A stretch of 64,000 nt of DNA from Lachnospiraceae bacterium UBA3804 (GCA_002368665.1 DFEK01000001.1:337643-401642), one strand, 5' to 3'; counted from the first letter of the stretch, positions 17,608 to 26,233 are shown. Numbers and translations: made by a program. Notes: generated by a model from the sequence alone, not told the origin.

Positions 17608-17738
17608 AGATTCGTAATTTTGACCGAGAGGGCGTTTGGACGAGTGTCGGTCCTTGGGTTCGGTTCTTTCGAACCCTAGTACCGCTACACGAGTCAATCG
17701 AGCCGAGAGTGCGTCCCCGAGGTTGAATTTACGAATCT
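17608..17738. repeat. Structured intergenic element between the two topoisomerase genes
   Basis: The outer inverted repeat AGATTCGTAA / TTACGAATCT (17608-17617 and 17729-17738) encloses a perfect hairpin GGGTTCG / CGAACCC (17656-17662 and 17670-17676). A direct repeat AGCCGAGAG occurs at 17601-17609 and again exactly 100 bases later at 17701-17709, with a related ACCGAGAGGG at 17622. There is no T run, so it is not an ordinary terminator. It may be a small mobile repeat or an RNA-processing element. Confidence 0.6.
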
Positions 17739-17750
17739 AGGCGGCGACTG

Positions 17751-19682
17751 TTATACATCTAATAATGCATCCTGCGCGTGTTTGTAAATAAATTCCTTAC
17801 GGGGCGGAACTTCACTTCCCATCAAAAGCTCCGTAACCTTGCTTGCCTGGGAAGCATCCTCGATCTCAACGAGTTTTAAGTTTCTGCTCTGCGGATTCAA
17901 TGTGGTTTCCCAAAGCTGTTCGGGATCCATTTCGCCAAGACCTTTGTAACGCTGCAGAGTAAAAGGTCCTTTGTGTTTTTTACGATACTGCGTCAGTGCA
18001 TAATCGTCGTACAGATACTCTTCTTCGCCTTTAGAAGGAATTGCCTTGTAAAGAGGCGGCATCGCGATATAAACATGGCCTTCCTGAATCAGTTCGGGCA
18101 TGAAGCGGTAGAATAAAGTCAGCAAAAGCGTGCTGATATGTGCTCCGTCGACGTCCGCATCGGCCATGATGATGATCTTGTTATAGCGAAGTTTGGAAAT
18201 ATCGAAATCGTTTCCGTATCCTTCGGAGAAGCCGCAGCCGAACGCATTGATCATGGTCTTGATCTCTGCATTGGCAAGAATCTTGTCGATACTTGCTTTC
18301 TCGACGTTCAGGATTTTGCCTCGGATTGGTAAAATAGCCTGGTATTTACGGTCTCTTGCTGTCTTTGCGGAACCGCCCGCGGAATCACCTTCGACGATGA
18401 AGATTTCGCATTTCTCGGAATCCTTGGATTCGCAGTTTGCAAGTTTACCGTTCGAGTCAAACGAAAACTTCTGCTTGGTCAGCATATTCGTTTTCGCACG
18501 CTCTTCCGCTTTACGGATCTTGGCCGCTTTCTCCGCACAGGAAATAATCGCTTTTAAATTCTCTAGATTTCGGTCGAAATATAAAGTCAGTTCATCGCCG
18601 GTTACTTTGGATACGGCTTTGGCGGCGTCCTGGTTATCCAGCTTTGTCTTGGTCTGTCCTTCGAAACGGGGAGCCGGATGCTTGATGGAGATGACCGCGA
18701 CCATACCGGAACGAACTTCCGGACCGGTGAAATTCTGGTCTTTATCCTTTAAGATTTTAAGCTCCTTGGCATAGTTATTGATGATCGTGGTAAAGGTCGT
18801 TTTAAAACCTGTAATATGCGTACCGCCCTCGGCATTGTAAATATTGTTACAGAAGCCTAGAACATCCTCATGAAACTCGTTGATATACTGGAATGCACCT
18901 TCCACGATGATGTCGTCACAGGTTCCTTTGAAAGGAACGACTTCATGAATCGTATCGCGTCCCTTATTGATATCTTCGACAAAACTTACGAGTCCGCCCG
19001 GTTCATGGAATTCAATCTTCTCGGTCGGATCCACTCTTCTGTCTTCAAATACAATCGTCAGATTCGGGTTTAAATAAGCGGTTTCGTGCAGTCTTAATTT
19101 GATATCCTCGGACTTGAAGTAAGTCTTTTCGAAAATCGTATCATCCGGAATAAAAGTGATGCTGGTTCCGGTTTTGTTGGTTTTGCCGACTACGGGAAGT
19201 AATCCGTCGATCAGTTCGGTCGTCGGTTTACCGCATTCATACGTATCTTCATATATGTTTCCGTCACGTTTAACCTGCACTTTCATGTATTTCGAAAGCG
19301 CATTGACAACACTCGATCCGACACCGTGAAGACCGCCGGAATTTTTATAAATATTGTTATCGAATTTACCGCCCGCATGAAGGGTTGTTAAAACGATACG
19401 CTCGGCGGATACGCCCTTCTCGTGCATATCCACGGGAATACCGCGTCCGTTATCGGTAACCGTTGCGGAACCGTCTTTGTCGAGGATTACGGTGATTTTG
19501 GAACAAAAACCCGCCATATGCTCATCGACGGAGTTGTCCATGATTTCATATACAAGGTGGTTTAAGCCTTTCGTGGACAGAGAACCGATATACATACCCG
19601 GGCGTTCTCTGACAGGCTCGAGACCCTCCAAGACTGTAATGGCCGAGGAATTATATTCTTCTGAATTGCTGTTCTTTCCCAT
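17751..19682 (-). CDS. parE: Type IIA DNA topoisomerase subunit B (ParE/GyrB-like)
   Basis: A 643-residue ATPase subunit. The GHKL ATP-binding site is visible (EIMDNSVDE, DNGRGIPV, GGLHGVGSSVVNALS), as is the Toprim domain (VEGDSAGGSAKTARDRK and ADADVDGAHIS), ending in RYKGLGEMDPEQLW. It powers strand passage by the A subunit encoded downstream. The start is the ATG at 19682 with AAAGG eight bases upstream, rather than an upstream in-frame ATG. Gyrase and topoisomerase IV B subunits cannot be separated safely by eye; the pairing away from dnaA favours topoisomerase IV. Confidence 0.9.
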   Translation of the reverse strand: MGKNSNSEEYNSSAITVLEGLEPVRERPGMYIGSLSTKGLNHLVYEIMDNSVDEHMAGFCSKITVILDKDGSATVTDNGRGIPVDMHEKGVSAERIVLTTLHAGGKFDNNIYKNSGGLHGVGSSVVNALSKYMKVQVKRDGNIYEDTYECGKPTTELIDGLLPVVGKTNKTGTSITFIPDDTIFEKTYFKSEDIKLRLHETAYLNPNLTIVFEDRRVDPTEKIEFHEPGGLVSFVEDINKGRDTIHEVVPFKGTCDDIIVEGAFQYINEFHEDVLGFCNNIYNAEGGTHITGFKTTFTTIINNYAKELKILKDKDQNFTGPEVRSGMVAVISIKHPAPRFEGQTKTKLDNQDAAKAVSKVTGDELTLYFDRNLENLKAIISCAEKAAKIRKAEERAKTNMLTKQKFSFDSNGKLANCESKDSEKCEIFIVEGDSAGGSAKTARDRKYQAILPIRGKILNVEKASIDKILANAEIKTMINAFGCGFSEGYGNDFDISKLRYNKIIIMADADVDGAHISTLLLTLFYRFMPELIQEGHVYIAMPPLYKAIPSKGEEEYLYDDYALTQYRKKHKGPFTLQRYKGLGEMDPEQLWETTLNPQSRNLKLVEIEDASQASKVTELLMGSEVPPRKEFIYKHAQDALLDV

Positions 19683-19741
19683 TGCAGAACCTTTCTGAAT
19701 TTGCGTGAAACATTTTTGGCGTATTTGTGAATGCAAACAAA

Positions 19742-19788
19742 AAACACAAACACAAGTCTATTATAGCACAAGTGTTTGTGTTTGCAAA
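19742..19788 (-). promoter_or_regulatory. parE promoter with a palindromic operator-like repeat
   Basis: On the minus strand TTTGCA (complement of 19783-19788) and TATAAT (complement of 19760-19765) are spaced by 17 bases, a good sigma-A-type promoter. A 12-bp inverted repeat, AAACACAAACAC / GTGTTTGTGTTT (19742-19753 and 19772-19783), is centred exactly on the -10 box. This suggests that a dimeric regulator, or DNA supercoiling through cruciform extrusion, controls the topoisomerase genes. Confidence 0.65.
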
Positions 19789-19872
19789 GCGATTTTGTCC
19801 GCTATATAGTGTTTAACATTATGCGTTCCAACGATGAGGTTCTGTATAAGTGTTGTGATGATTTGAATGAGT

Positions 19873-21843
19873 TTAGCTTCTCTTTTCGCTGACAAATTCC
19901 TTGGCCATCATAAGTATGCTGTAATCCTGAATAATATCCGCAATTGCGAAATTCATCTCTCCGCTTTGACGTAATCCGTCCAAATCTCCGGGACCTCGCA
20001 GGCGCAAATCCTCCTCTGCGATGAAGAAGCCGTCGTTGCTGTTTTTTAAAACATTCAGGCGTTCATTTGACTCGCCCTTTCCGGTCCCGTCAAGGAAAAT
20101 ACAATATGACTGTGCATCTCCGCGACCGACACGTCCACGCAACTGATGTAACTGTGCGAGTCCGAAGCGCTCTGCATTTTCGATCAGGATTACTGTTGCA
20201 TTCGGCACATCAACACCGACTTCTACAACGGTAGTTGAAATGAGCACATTGACTTTGCCTGATGCAAATTCTTCCATTACGGCCGTTTTCTCGGCCGGTT
20301 TCATTCTGCCGTGCAGAATGGAATAAGTGATCCGATCCCCGAATTTTGCGATCAAACGTTTCGGATAATCCGTAACGTTCTCGAGGGAGGAATCTTCGTT
20401 TTCTTCCACCATCGGACAGATGATATAAGCCTGATGCCCTGCTTTGACTTCCTGTTCGATGAAATTAAAAGCATTATTCCTTAAATCCGCACCGATAATA
20501 CAGGATTTGATCGGAAGTCGCTTATTGGGCAGATCTTTCATTACGGTGACCGAAAGATCCGCATATAGAGTCATAGTCAGTGTCCTGGGAATCGGAGTTG
20601 CGCTCATAACAAGCACATGAGGCGCCCTGCCTTTTTCGGAAAGGGTCTCACGCTGCTTTACACCGAACCTGTGCTGCTCGTCGGTAATGACCAGTGCCAG
20701 ATTGCGGAAATTGACTTTTTCCTGGAAAACAGCATGTGTTCCGATGATGCAATCAGACTCTCCGCTTGCAAGACGTTCATACGCAGCACGCTTCTTGGCT
20801 GCGGATAAAGATCCTGTCAGCAATTCCGGATGAAGTCCGAGGTTGTATTTTTCGTTATCGGCGCATAGTTTTTCGAAATGCTGTTTGGCCAGAACTTCGG
20901 TCGGAGCCATCATTGCACACTGAAATCCGGCTGAAACCGTATCCGTCATGGCCAGGAAAGCAACCATGGTTTTACCGCTTCCTACATCGCCCTGAATCAG
21001 TCTGCGCATGGCAAAGCCCGATGCATAATCCTTATGAATATCATTGATGGCTTCTTTCTGCGAACCCGTTAAGGCAAAGGGAATGGAATGTTCATACTTA
21101 TCGCTTAGGTTAAAATCATTGATCACATAATCCGTCGGAAGGGACGTATTTTCCGCCTTGGATTCCTCGATTGCTTCTAAGAAGGAGCAGAACTCATCAA
21201 ATACCAGACGTTTTCTGGCTTTCAGGAATACTTCCTGATCGGTCGGAAAATGAAAATCCCGTAAAGCGACGGAAAGGGACGGAAAATCATATTTCGTAAA
21301 TTCTTCATTCGATAACGGATCGGCAAGCGGGAAAAACTCATTCATTGCCGTTTGGATATACTTCTGAATGGATTTGCTTGTAAATCCTTTGGTAAGGGAA
21401 TATACGGGCTGCAGGGCTGTTAATTTGCGCTTGTATTCCTCGTACTTGTAATACTCCGGCATTTCCATTTTCAGAGTATTTCCGAAACGTTTCACGGTTC
21501 CGTAGAATACAAATTCCATACCGGCTTTAAAGATGCTTCTTAAATAGGTCTGGCGGAAGAATACCATCTGGATCACTCCGGTTCTGTCATGCACGGTAAA
21601 AGTGGTAACCGGCATTCTGGCATTTCGATTCTCATGCAGATTGGAATCCACTTTACCGAGAATGGCTACGGTCTCACCTTCCGCTACCGTATGGATTGAT
21701 TTGATCTCGGGATATTTCAGGTAAGTTCTCGGAGCATACCAGAACAGATCGCGCACGGAAAAAAGGCCGAGTTTGGTCAGTCCTTTCGCAGTCTTGTCTC
21801 CTATTCCTTTGATCTGGTTTAACGGTATCTGTCTTAAATCCAT
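19873..21843 (-). CDS. recG: ATP-dependent DNA helicase RecG
   Basis: A 656-residue helicase. An N-terminal wedge/OB domain (about 1-150) precedes the motor domains, with Walker A GDVGSGKT (285-292), the DEQH box (388-391), SATPIPRTL, and helicase motif VI in LHQLRGRVGRG. RecG remodels stalled replication forks and branch-migrates recombination intermediates. Length matches the family. The ATG at 21843 has no clear Shine-Dalgarno site and sits ten bases after the T run of a terminator-like hairpin, which is odd. Confidence 0.96.
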   Translation of the reverse strand: MDLRQIPLNQIKGIGDKTAKGLTKLGLFSVRDLFWYAPRTYLKYPEIKSIHTVAEGETVAILGKVDSNLHENRNARMPVTTFTVHDRTGVIQMVFFRQTYLRSIFKAGMEFVFYGTVKRFGNTLKMEMPEYYKYEEYKRKLTALQPVYSLTKGFTSKSIQKYIQTAMNEFFPLADPLSNEEFTKYDFPSLSVALRDFHFPTDQEVFLKARKRLVFDEFCSFLEAIEESKAENTSLPTDYVINDFNLSDKYEHSIPFALTGSQKEAINDIHKDYASGFAMRRLIQGDVGSGKTMVAFLAMTDTVSAGFQCAMMAPTEVLAKQHFEKLCADNEKYNLGLHPELLTGSLSAAKKRAAYERLASGESDCIIGTHAVFQEKVNFRNLALVITDEQHRFGVKQRETLSEKGRAPHVLVMSATPIPRTLTMTLYADLSVTVMKDLPNKRLPIKSCIIGADLRNNAFNFIEQEVKAGHQAYIICPMVEENEDSSLENVTDYPKRLIAKFGDRITYSILHGRMKPAEKTAVMEEFASGKVNVLISTTVVEVGVDVPNATVILIENAERFGLAQLHQLRGRVGRGDAQSYCIFLDGTGKGESNERLNVLKNSNDGFFIAEEDLRLRGPGDLDGLRQSGEMNFAIADIIQDYSILMMAKEFVSEKRS

Positions 21844-21852
21844 TTTCTTTCA

Positions 21853-21882
21853 AAAAAGGGATGGCAATAACCATCCCTTTCA
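21853..21882 (-). terminator. Terminator after fakA, abutting the recG start
   Basis: The minus strand reads AAGGGATGG, loop TTATTG, CCATCCC, then a T run, a classic intrinsic terminator. Only about ten bases separate the T run from the recG ATG, leaving no room for a promoter or a normal ribosome-binding site between them. Confidence 0.8.
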
Positions 21883-21901
21883 AATGCTTCTATCAAAACT
21901 C

Positions 21902-23545
21902 TTATTCTACGGAAATGATGTAATAATAAACGGGCTGTCCGCCGGGCTGCATTTCCACATCGATATCCGGGAAATTCTCTTCCAGTACAGCCTTGAAGCT
22001 TTCGGCTTCTTCATCGGATACGTCGGATCCGTTATAGATGCTGACTAATTCGGTATCGTCATCCACTAAGGCTTTGATCATTTCAAGAGTAACTTCATCT
22101 CTGTCCTTACCAACGGAAAGGATTCCGGAATCACCGATGCCCATGAAGTCATTCTGGTGAATTTCATGATTGTCAATGACAGTATCACGTACAGCGTAAG
22201 TAACCTGACCGGTCTTTACGTTGGAAATGCCTTCCTTCATTGCTTCTTCGTTCTCGGAAGGTTCATACTCGGAAACGAAGTTAATGACTGCCGTAATACC
22301 CTGAGGAATGGTCTTGGTCGGAATAACGATGATGTTCTTGTCACTCGTTAAATCTCTTGCCTGGTTAGCTGCCATGATGATGTTTTTGTTATTCGGCAGG
22401 ATGAAGATGTTCTCTGCATTTACATTATCAATGGCATTTAACATATCTTCCGTGGAAGGATTCATGGTCTGTCCACCGGAAATGATATAGTCAACTCCTA
22501 AGGATGTGAAGATTTCGGAAAGACCGTCACCAACGGATACGGCGATGAAACCGTATTTCTTCTTCGGCTCGTTCTTCTTAACGGGAACGGGTGCCGGAGC
22601 CGCCTTGGGAGCCTTGTCATTCTGCTTAATCTTCATGTTAACGATCTTGATATCGTTCAGATCGCCGTATTTCAAGCTTCTCTGAAGAGGAAGTCCGGGA
22701 TCGTTGGTATTTAAGGATACTCTTACGGTCTCGCCCTCTTTGGTTTCCACGATAATGGAATCACCGATGGATTCAAGGTATTCCTTAAAGTCGATTTCGT
22801 TCTTGATATTGAAATTACGGTTTAAAATAACTTCAAATTCAGCACTGTAGGAGAAACGAAGCTCTTCCTTAGGCTGTTCTTTCTCGGATTTCTTTCCGGG
22901 TGCATTGAAGGTTAAATCAATCTCCTTGCCCATGAACATGTCATAAGCTCCGTTTAACACTTCCACAAGACCTTGTCCGCCGGAGTCAACCACGCCTGCT
23001 TCTTTTAATACGGGAAGCAGATCGGGAGTTGTTGCAAGCGTATCTTTGGCTGCCTGAACGATCTCTCCGAGGAATTCACCGAGATCTTCGCAACCTGCTG
23101 CGTGAAGTTCGGCTGCTTTGTTTGCAATACCGGAAGCTACGGTAAGAATTGTACCTTCCTTCGGCTTCATAACTGCCTTATATGCTGTTTTAACGGCTTT
23201 CTGAGCTGCCTCATCGAGTACGGCTACAGTCAGTTCGTTATAGTTGGATGCTACTCTCGTAAAACCACGGATCAACTGGCTTAAAATCACACCGGAGTTG
23301 CCTCTTGCCCCTCTTAAGGAACCGCCGGATACAGCCTTACAAACGGTTTCCATGGTCTGTTCGGAAACGGAGTTTAATTCTTTGGCTGCAGAAAGAATGG
23401 TTAAGGTCATGTTTGTTCCCGTATCACCGTCGGGAACAGGGAAAACATTCAGTTCATTGATATAGTCTTTGTTATTCTCTAGATATTTCGCCCCCGCAAG
23501 AAACATTTTTGCCAGTAAATCGGCAGAAATTACTTTTGATGACAT
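21902..23545 (-). CDS. fakA: Fatty acid kinase catalytic subunit (DAK2/DhaL-domain protein, YloV)
   Basis: A 547-residue protein with an N-terminal DhaL kinase domain, seen in NVFPVPDGDTGTNMTLT (D39, D41 and N45 coordinate metal and ATP), and a long C-terminal EDD-like domain. FakA phosphorylates fatty acids held by a FakB carrier protein so that they enter phospholipid synthesis. No fakB is in the window. It forms the usual pair with the Asp23 family gene directly upstream, which ends 14 bases before it, and is near recG and rpmB, as in many Firmicutes. Confidence 0.93.
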   Translation of the reverse strand: MSSKVISADLLAKMFLAGAKYLENNKDYINELNVFPVPDGDTGTNMTLTILSAAKELNSVSEQTMETVCKAVSGGSLRGARGNSGVILSQLIRGFTRVASNYNELTVAVLDEAAQKAVKTAYKAVMKPKEGTILTVASGIANKAAELHAAGCEDLGEFLGEIVQAAKDTLATTPDLLPVLKEAGVVDSGGQGLVEVLNGAYDMFMGKEIDLTFNAPGKKSEKEQPKEELRFSYSAEFEVILNRNFNIKNEIDFKEYLESIGDSIIVETKEGETVRVSLNTNDPGLPLQRSLKYGDLNDIKIVNMKIKQNDKAPKAAPAPVPVKKNEPKKKYGFIAVSVGDGLSEIFTSLGVDYIISGGQTMNPSTEDMLNAIDNVNAENIFILPNNKNIIMAANQARDLTSDKNIIVIPTKTIPQGITAVINFVSEYEPSENEEAMKEGISNVKTGQVTYAVRDTVIDNHEIHQNDFMGIGDSGILSVGKDRDEVTLEMIKALVDDDTELVSIYNGSDVSDEEAESFKAVLEENFPDIDVEMQPGGQPVYYYIISVE

Positions 23546-23559
23546 GTGTATTGTTCCTC

Positions 23560-23916
23560 CTAGTCTACCACTTTAACGCCTTCGATAAACACGTTAACGT
23601 TCTCAACGTCCAAGCCGGCGAATTGCTCTACTTTATATTTCACTTCGCTCATCAGATTGTTGGCAACAGCAATAACGCCGCATCCGAAAGCAACGATAAT
23701 ATGAAGATTGATGGAAACTTTATTGTTCTCACAGGAAACAATAATTCCCTTTGCAAGACTGTCTTTCTTCAAAAGTCCGACAATTCCTTCTTTCATATTG
23801 ACAGCCGCCAAGCCGACAACACCATAGCATTCCAAAGCCACACTTCCGGCGAAGTTTGCAATTACATTATTATCAATGATAATACTGCCAAGATGTGTAT
23901 CCACAGAATTCTTCAT
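23560..23916 (-). CDS. Asp23/Gls24 family envelope stress protein (YloU-like)
   Basis: A 118-residue Asp23 family protein, starting MKNSVDTHLGSIIIDNNVIA and containing the family core about GSVALECYGVVGLA and the cis-acting helix near ANNLMSEVKYKVE. Members form membrane-associated filaments or buffers linked to envelope stress and fatty-acid metabolism. It is transcribed with fakA. The ATG has a GGAGG site. Its function is known only by family association. Confidence 0.9.
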   Translation of the reverse strand: MKNSVDTHLGSIIIDNNVIANFAGSVALECYGVVGLAAVNMKEGIVGLLKKDSLAKGIIVSCENNKVSINLHIIVAFGCGVIAVANNLMSEVKYKVEQFAGLDVENVNVFIEGVKVVD

Positions 23917-23951
23917 ACCAATGCCTCCTTATATACACAAAATTCTAAATT

Positions 23952-23980
23952 ATTATACCAATTTTTACCTGAAAAGAAAA
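23952..23980 (-). promoter_or_regulatory. Promoter of the asp23-fakA unit
   Basis: A consensus -10 TATAAT (complement of 23952-23957) lies 35 bases upstream of the start codon, with a weak -35 TTTTCT 17 bases further upstream. The -10 is convincing and the -35 is not. Confidence 0.5.
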
Positions 23981-23995
23981 GATATAATTTAGTAC

Positions 23996-24024
23996 TTGCT
24001 TTTGAAAATATAATCTGTTAAAAT
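23996..24024 (+). promoter_or_regulatory. rpmB promoter
   Basis: TTGCTT (23996-24001) and TAAAAT (24019-24024) are separated by 17 bases and point rightward into rpmB. Two small hairpins follow in the leader: GTTCGAG / GCTCGGAC around 24032-24051 and AGCGCA / TGCGCT around 24070-24083. Either could modulate expression of the ribosomal protein. Confidence 0.65.
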
Positions 24025-24110
24025 AAATCCGTTCGAGTTTCGCTCGGACTTAAATTTGACTACTTGATTAGCGCATCTGCGCTTAGGTAAATACAAGGAG
24101 GTGTAGACAA

Positions 24111-24296
24111 ATGGCAAAGTGTGATATTTGTGATAAAGGCGTTCATTTCGGTAATAACGTAAGCCACTCTCACAGACGTTCCAATCATATTTGGAATTCC
24201 AATATCAGAACGGTTAAATGCAAAGTGAACGGTGGAACCCAGACTCTTCATGTTTGCACCAGATGCCTTAAGTCTGGCAAAGTTGAAAGAGCTTAA
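24111..24296 (+). CDS. rpmB: 50S ribosomal protein L28
   Basis: A 61-residue L28 starting MAKCDICDKGVHFGNNVSHS. It carries two CxxC pairs (C4/C7 and C44... in HVCTRCLKSGKVERA at the C-terminus), typical of the zinc-binding form. It is a component of the large ribosomal subunit. It is the only plus-strand gene in the left half of the window, preceded by a strong AAGGAGG site and followed by a bidirectional terminator. Divergent placement from asp23-fakA is the standard Firmicute arrangement. Confidence 0.97.
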   Translation: MAKCDICDKGVHFGNNVSHSHRRSNHIWNSNIRTVKCKVNGGTQTLHVCTRCLKSGKVERA

Positions 24297-24323
24297 TCTT
24301 TTATTTGAAAATGAATGAGAAAT

Positions 24324-24355
24324 AAAAAAGAACCGATTGAATCGGTTCTTTTTTT
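24324..24355. terminator. Bidirectional terminator between rpmB and ytfJ
   Basis: A perfect 10-bp stem (AAGAACCGAT / ATCGGTTCTT, 24328-24337 and 24341-24350) with a 3-base loop has A runs on its left and T runs on its right. It can end rpmB transcripts rightward and ytfJ transcripts leftward. Confidence 0.9.
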
Positions 24356-24399
24356 CATGCTTATTTAAGATTTCGAATCAAAAACGGATCAATGCTCTC

Positions 24400-24789
24400 T
24401 TATTCTCCGAATGCGATATCCTTCGCCTCTTCGTCGCTTACTTTGGAAGGATGTCCTTTTTCTTTGAATTTATCTACGACTTCGGGAATCAGATCCAGAA
24501 TCTTGGTGAAGGTATCCTGGTTCTTGATATTGACAAGTTTGGTTCTTCCGTCATGAATAACCAAAACCGCAGAAGGAGTAAGTTTGGCGCCCATACCGCC
24601 GCAGCCTCCGTTGCTCTTCTCTCCGCCCGCCGCTCCGGCACCGATACCGAAGGATACGTCCAAAAGAGGAACGATGATGGTATCATCGATTCGCGTAGCG
24701 TCTCCGACAACCGTTTTACTGGATAAAAATCCATCCATTCCGTTTAACAGAGAATCCACAACTCCGCTAAAATTAGTTATTTCTGCCAT
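24400..24789 (-). CDS. ytfJ: YtfJ/GerW family sporulation protein
   Basis: A 129-residue YtfJ protein, with a glycine-rich GIGAGAAGG segment, GGCGGMGAKLTPSAVLVIHDG, and a C-terminal helical tail. In Bacillus the orthologue GerW is a forespore protein needed for normal germination. In Clostridia the gene is kept even where sporulation is doubtful, so this does not prove a spore former. It overlaps the upstream DUF2953 gene by 17 bases, the same pairing as ytfI-ytfJ in Bacillus. Confidence 0.9.
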   Translation of the reverse strand: MAEITNFSGVVDSLLNGMDGFLSSKTVVGDATRIDDTIIVPLLDVSFGIGAGAAGGEKSNGGCGGMGAKLTPSAVLVIHDGRTKLVNIKNQDTFTKILDLIPEVVDKFKEKGHPSKVSDEEAKDIAFGE

Positions 24790-25741
24790 TTTTCTTACCC
24801 TCCCGTGTAAATAACCTTATGATTTTACGAACATGCCTATTCATATAGGCCCGAAGAAGCAAAAATACAAGTCGGTAAACCTGAACCCTTCCTTTGATAA
24901 GGAAGTCTGCTTCGAATATTTTCTCAGTGAACTCCGCGTTCAGATGAATCTGTTTGCGGAAATACGGATAAATCAAACTGTATCCCGCAACTGCTCTGGC
25001 GGTATCCGCAGGATCATCGGCTCCGTAATGAATATTAACATTCATTTTGTACGGTTTGATGTGCTTGAATAACCCTTTTAAGGTTTTCTTAACCATCTCC
25101 CAGGCCGGACCCATACTCTTATGATGCAAAACTTTCCAGTAATACTGGATTCGTTTGGTGATCAGTTTCACCTTCTTCTGGGTTTTCGCCAGGCTTTCTT
25201 TAAGAGTATACCATTTTTCCCTGATTTTAGAAATTGTTTTCTTAAAGATTATCGGTATTTCTTCGAAAAATCCCTTCAAACTGCGCTTCGGAGGCTCTTT
25301 TTTCATGAATTCTTCGATTTCTTCATCGGTCAGATCGTCGAAATCACCTTCGAAATCATCCTCCTCGTCACCGGTAATCGTATCCTCATCGCCTTTGTCT
25401 TCGGATGTAAGCTTTTCATCCAGTTGATCGAGTGCTTCGTCTTCCGGGAAAAGATTTTCGTCGCTTTCTTCCTCTTCATCCTTGGAAAAATCATTTTCGT
25501 AAAGTTTAAACCACAGGACCTTGGCGACCAGATACGGCTTCTTGTTCTCGTAAGTGAAAATAACCCGTACCAGATGAAATAAATATGTGACCTGCGCTTT
25601 GGCTTTCAGTTCTTTGTGATAATCGCCCGTAACCTTATAAAAGATCGGCCAGAACAGGACGATTAACAAAAGCAATAGAACGAGTGCCAGGATTCCGAGA
25701 AGCACAAAGCCGATAATTTTTAATATTTGCAGAAAAATCAT
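24773..25741 (-). CDS. DUF2953 (YtfI-like) membrane protein
   Basis: A 322-residue protein with one strongly hydrophobic N-terminal helix (about 8-34). A strongly acidic stretch (about 83-142, rich in Asp, Glu and Ser) leads to a basic C-terminal domain (GLFKHIKPYKMNVNIHYGADD and beyond), the DUF2953 core. It overlaps ytfJ, so the two are translationally coupled as in Bacillus ytfI-ytfJ. No enzymatic motif is seen and the function is unknown; topology suggests a membrane anchor with a large cytoplasmic or periplasmic region. Confidence 0.85.
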   Translation of the reverse strand: MIFLQILKIIGFVLLGILALVLLLLLIVLFWPIFYKVTGDYHKELKAKAQVTYLFHLVRVIFTYENKKPYLVAKVLWFKLYENDFSKDEEEESDENLFPEDEALDQLDEKLTSEDKGDEDTITGDEEDDFEGDFDDLTDEEIEEFMKKEPPKRSLKGFFEEIPIIFKKTISKIREKWYTLKESLAKTQKKVKLITKRIQYYWKVLHHKSMGPAWEMVKKTLKGLFKHIKPYKMNVNIHYGADDPADTARAVAGYSLIYPYFRKQIHLNAEFTEKIFEADFLIKGRVQVYRLVFLLLRAYMNRHVRKIIRLFTREGKKNGRNN

Positions 25742-25744
25742 GGT

Positions 25745-26140
25745 TTATGCATCCTCATCAAAAATTACTTTCGGATCGATAACGAACAGTCCCCTTACTT
25801 TCGCCAGATCGTCGACCGGATCGGAATATCGTTCGATAAAAGCTCTGTAATCCAGTTCATCGTCGCCCGACTGAAAGGTCTGTTCCACAATATCTTTGAC
25901 GATCGCCAGTGCGTTTTCTTCATCGGAGGCAAGCCCGATTACAAAGGGCTCATGCCTGTCATAATATTTAAAATGCAGAAATTCGATTTTGCAATATTCC
26001 GGACGGTTTCCCTTCTCGGGGAAATAAACAGCATACAAAGGCAGACGAAAAATGCCTTTTCCGGCAATCGGAATAAGGTGCTTCTTCGTTAGCATTTTCT
26101 GGCTTTTTTTGTCTACATATAAGTCCGATGCAAAAATCAT
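25745..26140 (-). CDS. Conserved hypothetical protein, 131 residues
   Basis: A soluble protein with no family that I can name with certainty. It starts MIFASDLYVDKKSQKML and has a mixed alpha/beta pattern with an acidic end (VRGLFVIDPKVIFDEDA). A TTG at 26176 would add 12 residues, but that start lies inside a long palindrome, so the ATG at 26140 is preferred, with a weak GGGA site. It follows cheY and precedes DUF2953 by three bases, so it may be part of either unit. Function unknown. Confidence 0.65.
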   Translation of the reverse strand: MIFASDLYVDKKSQKMLTKKHLIPIAGKGIFRLPLYAVYFPEKGNRPEYCKIEFLHFKYYDRHEPFVIGLASDEENALAIVKDIVEQTFQSGDDELDYRAFIERYSDPVDDLAKVRGLFVIDPKVIFDEDA

Positions 26141-26155
26141 TTCTATCCCGCGGAG

Positions 26156-26193
26156 CTTTCTTACTTCGTAAATCAATTTACGAAGTAAGAAAG
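26156..26193. repeat. 18-bp perfect palindrome upstream of the 131-residue protein
   Basis: Arms CTTTCTTACTTCGTAAAT (26156-26173) and its exact complement (26176-26193) are separated by only CA. The extended stem includes GAGCTC at its base. The adjacent GAGTTCG / CGAGCTC hairpin (to about 26213) shares that GAGCTC, so the two folds compete. There is no T run on the minus strand after the stem. Confidence 0.75.
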
Positions 26194-26233
26194 AGCTCGT
26201 TTCCGAACTCTTTCCTTAACATACGCTTTCGTT

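Noticed and set aside
15336..19682. Naming the topoisomerase pair gyrA/gyrB
   Set aside because: A clear GyrA box is not visible and the genes are not beside dnaA or recF; ParC/ParE is slightly favoured, with the ambiguity stated in the entries.
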